Shown here one piece after another: positions 22,354 to 28,352 of a stretch of DNA of 28,352 nt (position 1 is the first letter of the stretch; the number at the start of each line of letters is the position of its first letter). The position numbers were made by a program, and so were the translations under genes. Below the pieces are notes generated by a model. That model did not search any database. It had not been told where the DNA came from and saw only the letters and a list, made by a program, of their open reading frames with translations. This DNA is from a virus, in IMG/VR virus record IMGVR_UViG_3300027659_000161, positions 1 to 28,352 of that record, one strand, 5' to 3'.

Positions 22354-24521
22354 TGAATGAAGTAATAATCCCAATAAAATTAGCAGGCCTGGGTGAGATG
22401 AAGGCTGAGCTGAAGCAGATTAAAAATGACTTAGTAACTGCTACGGATCCTGCTGAGATAGAGAGATTATCTACCAGGGCAGGTGAGCTCAATCAGAAGC
22501 TTAAGGACACTAATAAGACTATTAAGAACTTTAGCACAGGATCTACTGTACAACAAGTAGGCAATCAGATAAGTGGTATTAAGGATAGTCTAATGAACAT
22601 GGACTTTTCTAAGGCAGCTACTCAGGTAACTGCTTTCACAGCTACTGTTAGTAAGTTTAAGGTAGGTGACTTAGCTAAGGGATTAGGAGCACTTACAAGT
22701 GCTGTAGGAAAGTTATCAATGCAATTTGTTAAGATGGGGTTATCTCTATTAGTTAATCCTATATTCTTATTGGTAGTTGTCATAGTAGCTATAGTGGCAG
22801 CATTTGTGCTCTTCCTTAATAAAATAGGGGTATTAGAAAAAGCCTTTAATATGTTAATGATACCTATCAATGTTGTTATACAACTTTTCAAAGACTTAAC
22901 TGATTGGCTAGGCTTAACTACCCATGCTGCAGATGAGAACGCTGCTAAAGTATCATCAGCTATGGAACAGGCATCAGCAGCTAGTAAACTAAGAAGTGAA
23001 CAAATAGGGAAATCTTATGATCATGAAATAGCAATGGCTAAGCTAGCAGGCAAAGATACTGTTAAACTAGAACAGGAAAAATCGGTTAAACTTCAATACG
23101 AGGCACAGGCTAGGATAAGGTATAATCAAAAAACTTACGATGCCATGAGGCACATGGATGATGAAGAGTCCGTTAAAAAAAGAATAAAATTAAAGGAAGA
23201 TATTAAAGCAGAGAATGATATTATACAGGCTGGTGCCTACTCAAGAGAAGAGATGGTTGCTGCCAATGAAAAGAAGGTAGCAGATAATGCAAAGAAGGTA
23301 GCAGATAATGCTAGGTCTGTTGCCAAGACTTTAGCTGCAAATAGGCTAGCTGCTCAAAGACAAATTGAAGATTTAAGAATAGCTGCTATAAAAGATGAAG
23401 CAAAAAGAGAACAAGAGGTATTAACTGAAAAGTATGATAGGCTACGTGCTGATTTGCTAACAGATGATACTAAGACTGACAAAGAAAGAAAAGCACTAAA
23501 AGAAGCCTTTGATTTAGCAGAAACTCAAGAGCAGGATAAAATAACTGAAGCTAAAAAGAAAAAAGAAAGTGAAGGGCAAAAAGCTCTTAATGACTTGACA
23601 ATAGCTAACATGAAAGATGGTGAGGCTAAGATAGCCAAACAGCAACAAGTAGCTTATCAGGCATCTATTAATGCAGCCAAAGAAAAGTATGGAGCAGAGT
23701 CTGTACTATTTGCTGAAGTTCAGGAGCAATTACAAATAGCTGATGCTGCTGCTACTAAGGCTCGCTCAGATAAGAAAATAGCTGATCAGCAGGCTTTGCT
23801 AAACTCACTCAATGAATTAAACTTAACTGATGACCAACGTAAGATAGCAGCCATTGAGGCTCAGTACTTAAAAGAGCAAGAGCTTGCTAATGGTAATGCT
23901 GAGACTTTGCTAGCTTTGGAGAATAAGCATAAAAAAGATATTGAGAAAGTTGAGAATGATGCTGCCAATGCTAGAATAGAAAAAGACCAACAAATCAGAG
24001 ATGCTAAGCTAGCTTTTGCTAAGGATACAGTAGATGGATTGGCAAACTTAGGAGGGATGCTAATCAAAGACCAGGCTAAACTAGCTAAGTTTAACAAGGC
24101 AAATGCTCTCATTCAGATTGGTATAGATACAGCTAAGGCTATCTCTGCTTTGGTAGCAGCATCACAATCTAATGCATTGAATGGTGTAACAGCAGGTGCT
24201 GCAGGTATAGCACAATTTGCATCAGGTATTATTCAGATAGCTACTAATGTTGCGAAAGCTAAGCAATTACTAACAGCACCATCTACCCCTGTATCAGGAG
24301 GTGGAGACACTGGAGGTGGAGGAGGTGGTAGCAATACAGCCACTATGATACCTCAAGCAGCTCAGCTGTTTGGCTCATCTAACAATGCTAACACTATGAG
24401 TGCAGGAGGATCTACTTCAGCAGGTGGTGGTAATATGATGGTGACAGCTGTAGTATCAGAGACTCAGATAACAAACGTGCAAAAGAAAATTAACATGATA
24501 AATAAAAACTCAGAGCTATGA
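22353..24521 (+). CDS. Tape measure protein
   Basis: 722 residues. N-terminal coiled coil (LAGLGEMKAELKQIKNDLVT, then EIERLSTRAGELNQKLKD); a strong hydrophobic segment at about 130-156 (NPIFLLVVVIVAIVAAFVLF); then some 350 residues of charged, Lys/Glu/Ala-rich coiled coil; then an Ala-rich stretch (GIDTAKAISALVAASQSN, GAAGIAQFASGIIQIATNVA), a Gly-rich linker and a short tail. This is the normal make-up of tape measure proteins, which set tail length and enter the host membrane. At about 1.5 angstrom per residue the tail would be near 100 nm. It is the longest coiled-coil protein of the window. ATGA overlap with the next gene. Confidence 0.88.
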   Translation: MNEVIIPIKLAGLGEMKAELKQIKNDLVTATDPAEIERLSTRAGELNQKLKDTNKTIKNFSTGSTVQQVGNQISGIKDSLMNMDFSKAATQVTAFTATVSKFKVGDLAKGLGALTSAVGKLSMQFVKMGLSLLVNPIFLLVVVIVAIVAAFVLFLNKIGVLEKAFNMLMIPINVVIQLFKDLTDWLGLTTHAADENAAKVSSAMEQASAASKLRSEQIGKSYDHEIAMAKLAGKDTVKLEQEKSVKLQYEAQARIRYNQKTYDAMRHMDDEESVKKRIKLKEDIKAENDIIQAGAYSREEMVAANEKKVADNAKKVADNARSVAKTLAANRLAAQRQIEDLRIAAIKDEAKREQEVLTEKYDRLRADLLTDDTKTDKERKALKEAFDLAETQEQDKITEAKKKKESEGQKALNDLTIANMKDGEAKIAKQQQVAYQASINAAKEKYGAESVLFAEVQEQLQIADAAATKARSDKKIADQQALLNSLNELNLTDDQRKIAAIEAQYLKEQELANGNAETLLALENKHKKDIEKVENDAANARIEKDQQIRDAKLAFAKDTVDGLANLGGMLIKDQAKLAKFNKANALIQIGIDTAKAISALVAASQSNALNGVTAGAAGIAQFASGIIQIATNVAKAKQLLTAPSTPVSGGGDTGGGGGGSNTATMIPQAAQLFGSSNNANTMSAGGSTSAGGGNMMVTAVVSETQITNVQKKINMINKNSEL

Positions 24522-24952
24522 ATTCCTTACAAGCAATAACCAACAAAATAATAGCATTCTACACAGCCCATAAGCAAGTGTTCAAAGTGGGTAGTGATTT
24601 CAAAGAACAGTTATATAACTTTGCTACTCAGAATGAGAAGTATCCCCTGGTGTATATCGTGCCTAGTGGAGTTATCCCTACTGAGAACACTACTGAGTTT
24701 ACCTTTGATATTTATTGTTATGACATCATCCAAAAAGATAGAGCTAACATCATCACTATATTAAGTGACACTCAACAGATACTTAGTGATTTGAACGTAT
24801 ACTTTAATGATAGCACTGACTATGACTTTGATGTGGTAGGAGTGCCTACCTTTACTCCCCTCAACAATGATCTATTAGATTACGCTGCAGGGTATCAGAT
24901 GAGTATTACACTAACAGTTAATGACTGGACTGATTGTGCAGTTCCAATATAA
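24518..24952 (+). CDS. Putative tail completion/terminator protein
   Basis: 144 residues, alpha/beta: an N-terminal helix (LQAITNKIIAFYTAHKQVFK), strands around KYPLVYIVPSG and FTFDIYCYDIIQKD, a helix ILSDTQQILSDLNVYF, and a final strand YQMSITLTVNDWTDC. The D..Q.D....ILSDT.QIL.DL segment and closing TDC..PI are a pattern I associate with small tail completion proteins of Bacteroidetes phages. It overlaps the tape measure stop by ATGA. The role is by context and fold impression; it could also be a tail assembly factor. Confidence 0.55.
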   Translation: MNSLQAITNKIIAFYTAHKQVFKVGSDFKEQLYNFATQNEKYPLVYIVPSGVIPTENTTEFTFDIYCYDIIQKDRANIITILSDTQQILSDLNVYFNDSTDYDFDVVGVPTFTPLNNDLLDYAAGYQMSITLTVNDWTDCAVPI

Positions 24953-24979
24953 ACAAAATTGAACTCTATAATAATATAG
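24953..24979 (+). promoter_or_regulatory. Putative late promoter element (ACAAA-N15-AATATAG)
   Basis: ACAAA (24953-24957), 15 bases, AATATAG (24973-24979), then four bases to the ATG at 24984. It begins at the base after the preceding stop codon, so the whole short gap is filled by the element. Confidence 0.5.
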
Positions 24980-24983
24980 GTAT

Positions 24984-26318
24984 ATGAATGATGTATTAAA
25001 GCAAATATCAGTTAATTTAGGAGTGACAGGTTATGATGATAGCAGTATTCTAATTGGTATAGCTGATTACTACGGTGTGAATACAACCATCTCTAATAGT
25101 CTAATGGGAGATATCTTAGATGCTGTAGGTGGCAACGCTGCTACTTCTAATAATTACATACAGGATATAGTAATAGCTTTAGGTGGCCCTAGCACTAGTC
25201 TTAACTGGATAGAGGAATGGGAAGCTATAACAGCAGTGCCTGTTTATTTCACTACTACATGGACTACTACAGCTCCAAACGAAACTATAACTCTACCTTA
25301 TGATGCAGCAGGTACTTATTCAGGAAGTATAGATTGGGGAGATAGTAATACAGATGTAAATAGTTTTGCTAACAATACTCATACTTATGCTGTAGCAGGC
25401 ACTTATACAGTTATAATAGATGGAGATTGCACAGGTTGGTATTTTGGTAATTATGGTGGCTCACCAAATATTACTTCAGTAGTAAATTGGGGACAGCTTC
25501 AATTAGGTCCTGATAACTATGGCTATAACTTTGTCTCTTGCTCTAACTTAGATTTATCTTCAGTTTCAGATACTTTAGATTTAACAGGGGTGACTATTTT
25601 TGATGGATTGTTTTTTGATTGTACTTCTTTAACTACAATTAATAATATAAATTCTTGGGACACTTCAGCAGTTACAAGTATGGCTGAGATGTTTAGTGGT
25701 TGCACTGCATTTAATCAAGCGTTAAGTTTTGATACTTCTGCTGTTGAAGCTATGGGTACTATGTTTACTAATTGTTCGGTATTTAATCAAGCATTGAGTT
25801 TTGATACTTCTGCAGTTACGAATATGGGTAGTATGTTTGAAGGTTGCACAGCATTTAATCAACCTTTGAGTTTTGACACTTCTGCAGTTACAGATATGAG
25901 TCAAATGTTTAGTGGTTGCACTGCATTTAATCAAGCGTTATCATTTAACACTTCAGCTGTTGAATTTATGAATAGAATGTTTAAAGATGCACCTGCATTT
26001 AATCAACCATTAACATTTAATACAATAGCAGTTCAAAATATGAGTTTAATGTTTACTAATGCTATTGCATTTAATCAAAATATAGGAAGTTGGAACGTAG
26101 AAAATGTACAAAACTTTACAGATTTTATGAGTGGCAAAACAGATGCAACTTTCTCTACAACTAATCTTAACGCAATCTATAATGGGTGGAGTACACAAGC
26201 AGTACAGTCAAGTTTAAGTATAAATTTTGGTACAGCTAAATATACAGTGGCAGCTTCAGCAGGTAGAGCTATACTTACAGGTGTTAATACATGGACTATA
26301 ACTGATGGAGGATTGTAA
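24984..26318 (+). CDS. Adhesin with BspA-like (DUF285) repeats, probable receptor-binding protein
   Basis: 444 residues. N-terminal part (about 1-80) is helical and small-residue rich, possibly the attachment domain; about 85-155 is PKD-like (GTYSGSIDWGDSN, then NNTHTYAVAGTYTVIIDGDC). From about residue 222 there are seven repeats of 24 residues with consensus FNQ.LSFDTSAV..M..MF..C.A, the BspA-like leucine-rich repeat (DUF285) used by bacterial surface proteins to bind proteins or cells. A C-terminal cap (YNGWSTQAVQSSLSINFGTA) matches that found after such repeats in Bacteroidetes proteins. It has no secretion signal, consistent with a virion part. The repeat region is more AT-rich than its neighbours, suggesting separate origin. 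Confidence 0.8.
   Translation: MNDVLKQISVNLGVTGYDDSSILIGIADYYGVNTTISNSLMGDILDAVGGNAATSNNYIQDIVIALGGPSTSLNWIEEWEAITAVPVYFTTTWTTTAPNETITLPYDAAGTYSGSIDWGDSNTDVNSFANNTHTYAVAGTYTVIIDGDCTGWYFGNYGGSPNITSVVNWGQLQLGPDNYGYNFVSCSNLDLSSVSDTLDLTGVTIFDGLFFDCTSLTTINNINSWDTSAVTSMAEMFSGCTAFNQALSFDTSAVEAMGTMFTNCSVFNQALSFDTSAVTNMGSMFEGCTAFNQPLSFDTSAVTDMSQMFSGCTAFNQALSFNTSAVEFMNRMFKDAPAFNQPLTFNTIAVQNMSLMFTNAIAFNQNIGSWNVENVQNFTDFMSGKTDATFSTTNLNAIYNGWSTQAVQSSLSINFGTAKYTVAASAGRAILTGVNTWTITDGGL
25650..26090 (+). repeat. 72-base tandem repeats in the adhesin gene
   Basis: Units of exactly 72 bases (24 codons). A 36-base segment beginning ATGTTTAGTGGTTGCACTGC is identical at 25689 and 25905, three periods (216 bases) apart, while the units between differ. 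Identical copies at whole-period distance allow in-frame loss or gain of repeats by recombination. Confidence 0.85.
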
Positions 26319-26788
26319 TGGCATACGCAAAAAATGGTATTTTCAATGTGCTCTATCCTACTCGTAGGAAGATGGCTACTATTCTTAAGAGGATTGTAAG
26401 AGATGATATCTCTAATCCTACAGGCAGTACACTAGTAGATAGCATCAGAATTAATGCTCAGATAGTAAACATGGAAAGGTTAGAGATAGAGATAATAGCT
26501 ATGTATTATTTTATCTTTTTGAATAATGGGGTACCACAAACTTCTAATGCTTATGGACCTAATAGTGGTCAGATAGCTCCTAGAGAATTTGTAGATAAAT
26601 TTACTCAGGAAATGGAAAGCTCAGGTATCACTGCTGAAATATATCAACAGTACTTTAATTGGCTTAGTAAAAATTATCCTATGAACCAATGGGTGCCTGT
26701 TATTAAAGAAAATCAAAAGCTAGTATACACTTTTTATGCATTAGATCCTCCTGCTGATTTCATTGAGGGGTATCCGTTAAATGTCTAA
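26318..26788 (+). CDS. Late protein of unknown function (156 aa)
   Basis: Joined to the adhesin gene by TAATG. Helical N-terminus (LYPTRRKMATILKRIVRDD), a hydrophobic but interrupted middle (LEIEIIAMYYFIFLNNGVPQ), a second helix pair (FTQEMESSGITAEIYQQYFN) and a strand-rich end. It does not have a clear signal peptide. By size and position it may be a head-tail joining or adhesin-chaperone protein. Its last 12 bases overlap the end of the minus-strand gene. Confidence 0.6.
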   Translation: MAYAKNGIFNVLYPTRRKMATILKRIVRDDISNPTGSTLVDSIRINAQIVNMERLEIEIIAMYYFIFLNNGVPQTSNAYGPNSGQIAPREFVDKFTQEMESSGITAEIYQQYFNWLSKNYPMNQWVPVIKENQKLVYTFYALDPPADFIEGYPLNV

Positions 26789-27511
26789 CTCTTTTTTCAT
26801 ACCAAGGATATTAAAGACATAGGTAAGTGGTAGTGCTCCTACTGCTTCAGTTTTAGTAATATCCCCATTTGTGAGACCGTATATCATACGCTCCCAACTC
26901 CACTTATTCTCTTTTACTTCCTTCTCGACCTCTTTTATCTCTTCAGGCTCCATGGCTGCCATATCATCTTCAGTTAGCTCCTCTTCAGCTTCGTTGAATA
27001 GATTAGAATAAACATCTAGAAAATTATCCTTAAACTTCAGAAACTCAGCCACTATGCCATAGACCTCAGTGATTGGTATATCTAGAAACTTCTCAGCTCT
27101 TATACTAATATCATAATCATAAGGCTCAAGTACTACCTCACCCCATTCATTTACTTTAGACTGCCTGTATAGGATAGCACATATCTTATCTAGGTTAGTG
27201 TGGTAGTTATCGTTAAAATAATAGTCCAGGTCAATGTACTCAAATAGGCACAGCTTCGCTAGTGGCTTTATCTTCATACCTAGGAGCTCATGCTTATATT
27301 GTTTAGATGGCTGAGTGTTTGACCACTTCATATCAGCCACCATTTTAACCATATCATCTAAGTCTAGCTCATCTACCTCATCATAGGTCATATCAGTGAC
27401 TATAGAGATTAATTCACTATTGTAAGCATTAGCTCCCTGCTCTTTGTCTATTTGGCTTATCTCAATAAACTGCTCAAGGCTGATGTTACTCCACTTCTTC
27501 GGCAGGTACAT
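26777..27511 (-). CDS. Acidic helical protein, second of a minus-strand pair (possible tail assembly chaperone)
   Basis: 244 residues, strongly acidic (EELTEDDMAAMEPEEIKEVE near 200). The start MYLPKKWSNISLEQFIEISQ has the same plan as the start of its partner (LDELTIEQFEVITELS), as if the two share a domain. The C-terminus (SWERMIYGLTNGDITKTEAV, GALPLTYVFNILGMKKE) is distinctive. The ATG at 27511 lies 26 bases inside the partner gene, with a TAG immediately upstream in its own frame, so it is separately started and translationally coupled. Two overlapping related proteins among tail genes recall tail assembly chaperones, but the strand is opposite to all other genes. Role uncertain. Confidence 0.6.
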   Translation of the reverse strand: MYLPKKWSNISLEQFIEISQIDKEQGANAYNSELISIVTDMTYDEVDELDLDDMVKMVADMKWSNTQPSKQYKHELLGMKIKPLAKLCLFEYIDLDYYFNDNYHTNLDKICAILYRQSKVNEWGEVVLEPYDYDISIRAEKFLDIPITEVYGIVAEFLKFKDNFLDVYSNLFNEAEEELTEDDMAAMEPEEIKEVEKEVKENKWSWERMIYGLTNGDITKTEAVGALPLTYVFNILGMKKELDI

Positions 27512-28019
27512 CTACTTGTTTAACTAGCTTATTTGTAATAAATAGTAAGTAAGGGATAGCTATGTTTGCCTTAAGTTCTTTAATCATTTTTGCCTTAAGT
27601 TTTAAGTGAGCTTCTGCATAGTGCTCAGCAGGTGTAAGGTCATCACGCTTAAAGAAAACTGCTAACACATCACTAATGTATCCCTTAGGTTTAGCTATGG
27701 CTATCTTCTCAATAAGCTTAGTATCTCTTACTGTCATTTTTAACTCAGCTGTGTAGCTGTATCCTGCTAACTCAATTTGTGAGATGGTAGGATAGTCTAC
27801 CTCAGGGATAGTATTAAATGCATTGGTGTACTCAATGAAGTCAGCCACATCTACATCATAGAACTCACTTTCAGCTACGCCTAGGCTAGCAAAAATCTGC
27901 AGGTGCTTATCTACAGCATCTAGCTCCTTGTTATTGCTAAGCTCGGTTATTACTTCAAACTGCTCAATGGTCAGTTCGTCAAGGTGGTTAGGGATATCCC
28001 TGCCTAAAATAGTTATCAT
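27486..28019 (-). CDS. Acidic helical protein, first of a minus-strand pair (possible tail assembly chaperone)
   Basis: 177 residues from the ATG at 28019 (MITILGRDIPNHLDELTIEQ); an open frame continues to 28070 but would run over the promoter and the start of the opposite gene. The protein is helical and acidic: HLQIFASLGVAESEF, FIEYTNAFNTIPEVDYP, then LIEKIAIAKPKGYISDVLAV and a final LLFITNKLVKQVDVPAEEVE. No known catalytic motif. A TATATTTG promoter lies 18 bases upstream, so, unlike other late genes, it would be read by the host's primary sigma factor. Its short divergent spacer is shared with the protease gene. Confidence 0.6.
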   Translation of the reverse strand: MITILGRDIPNHLDELTIEQFEVITELSNNKELDAVDKHLQIFASLGVAESEFYDVDVADFIEYTNAFNTIPEVDYPTISQIELAGYSYTAELKMTVRDTKLIEKIAIAKPKGYISDVLAVFFKRDDLTPAEHYAEAHLKLKAKMIKELKANIAIPYLLFITNKLVKQVDVPAEEVE

Positions 28020-28035
28020 AGTTTTTAATTTTAGA

Positions 28036-28061
28036 ACAAATATACAAATAATATAATATAG
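28036..28061 (+). promoter_or_regulatory. Putative late promoter element (ACAAA-N14-AATATAG)
   Basis: ACAAA (28036-28040), 14 bases, AATATAG (28055-28061), GT, then the ATG at 28064. It overlaps the oppositely directed TATATTTG promoter, so early and late use would compete. As the genes to its left run the other way, some rightward promoter must lie in this 44-base gap. Confidence 0.6.
28037..28044 (-). promoter_or_regulatory. Bacteroidetes-type promoter for the minus-strand pair
   Basis: On the minus strand the sequence reads TATATTTG (plus-strand CAAATATA), with a TTG at 28070-28068, 23 bases upstream. It exactly matches the early promoter type and would give a leader of about 14 bases to the ATG at 28019. 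Confidence 0.65.
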
Positions 28062-28063
28062 GT

Positions 28064-28352
28064 ATGGCAAAAGATAATTTACCTATTTACAAAATTACTA
28101 TAGATCCTGAATACTCTGAAAATGGGGAGGATCTCGGGATTGAGCAAATAGCCTTCACAAGCACGCCTGCCATTAAGGTCATGGGCCATGCTTTCAATAG
28201 CCAGGTTAAGCAAATGGTCTTTAAGGATAATGTTAAGTATCGTATTGTGGCACCTGCTCTTATCCCTATGGAGATCTATCGTAAAGATGATGAGGATGGC
28301 AAAGAGTACTATGTATCATTTAGCAAAGAAGAGATAGAGAAGATACATTCTA
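28064..28352 (+). CDS. Start of the XkdF-like protease gene (continues at base 246 of the window)
   Basis: The ATG at 28064 opens a frame (MAKDNLPIYKITIDPEYSE) that is the missing N-terminus of the protease at 2-919; after 15 codons it enters the segment that repeats the window start. Across the shared 81 codons only two residues clearly differ (His for Met in VMGHAF, Val for Ile in QMVFKD). Joined, the protein is 320 aa. This is the same gene seen twice because the genome closes here, not a second copy. Confidence 0.82.
   Translation, partial: MAKDNLPIYKITIDPEYSENGEDLGIEQIAFTSTPAIKVMGHAFNSQVKQMVFKDNVKYRIVAPALIPMEIYRKDDEDGKEYYVSFSKEEIEKIHS
28108..28352 (+). repeat. Terminal overlap with window positions 1-245 (contig closure, mosaic)
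   Basis: 28108-28352 lines up without gaps to 1-245. Bases 28250-28352 equal 143-245 exactly (103 bases). Over the first 142 positions I count about 30 mismatches, nearly all at synonymous sites. The exact part implies a circular or circularly permuted genome of 28,107 bp; the divergent part shows that the two ends come from different variants. Confidence 0.85.

Noticed and set aside
25650-26090. Diversity-generating retroelement target
   Set aside because: No reverse transcriptase gene or template repeat is visible; variation is in repeat units, not in adenine positions.
27486-27511. Programmed frameshift joining the two minus-strand genes, as in tail assembly chaperones G/GT
   Set aside because: The second gene has its own ATG directly after an in-frame TAG, the frame relation needs +1 rather than the common -1 shift, and the 26-base overlap has no slippery heptamer.
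1-28352. Temperate phage
   Set aside because: No integrase, excisionase, repressor or attachment site was found in the essentially complete genome.
1-28352. tRNA genes, CRISPR arrays, insertion sequences
   Set aside because: No cloverleaf candidates, spaced identical repeats of CRISPR type, or transposase genes could be recognised by reading.

Overview
The window is an almost complete genome of a small tailed phage (siphovirus-like, about 28.1 kb as a circle) that infects a member of the Bacteroidetes. Evidence for the host: early promoters match the Bacteroidetes -7 element (TATATTTG upstream of 7576, 12803 and 14552, and on the minus strand before 28019); genes lack Shine-Dalgarno sites; and several proteins are of types found in Bacteroidetes phages, such as the VirE-N/SF3 primase-helicase, the FNQ-repeat adhesin and the tail-fibre C-terminus. 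No integrase, immunity repressor, tRNA, CRISPR or insertion sequence is visible, so a strictly lytic life style is likely. The last 245 bases (28108-28352) repeat the first 245, so the contig closes on itself at about 28,107 bp. The first 142 positions of that overlap differ at about 30 sites, nearly all synonymous; the last 103 are identical. This suggests two co-occurring, recombining phage variants.

Layout. (1) 28064 to 7162: head genes (XkdF-like protease with acidic tail, major capsid protein, probable tail-tube protein, small virion protein, portal, connector), then the lysis cassette (holin, amidase endolysin, one-piece spanin) and a metallophosphoesterase, ending in a strong terminator. 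(2) 7163-7575: AT-rich non-coding region with direct repeats and an early promoter. (3) 7576-9567: small early genes, many overlapping by 4-30 bases, an HTH/HNH-like protein and a DnaA-domain-IV-like protein. (4) 9568-12675: iteron region, primase-helicase and VRR-NUC-like nuclease. (5) 12803-15934: ERF annealing protein, YqaJ/lambda-type exonuclease, a mini protein with an SSB-type tail, small membrane proteins and a sigma-factor-like protein. (6) 15934-26788: terminase, baseplate/fibre proteins, tape measure, tail completion protein, repeat adhesin. (7) 26777-28019: the only minus-strand genes, two acidic overlapping proteins, perhaps tail assembly chaperones.

How it seems to work. Three early operons (7576, 9790, 12803) share a TATATTT[G/A] promoter and the same leader, AAACTAACCA, just before the start codon; this fits coordinated early expression of replication and recombination functions. 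Four late genes (2541, 17733, 24984, 28064) share a different element, ACA(AA/TT)-N14/15-AATATAG, ending 2-4 bases before the ATG. Two of them sit where a new promoter is needed (just after a terminator, and after a strand switch). The sigma-like protein at 14966 is a natural candidate to recognise this late element. The iterons TTTGCGTCAT, placed between a DnaA-domain-IV-like gene and the primase-helicase gene, are the best candidate for the replication origin or an autoregulatory site.
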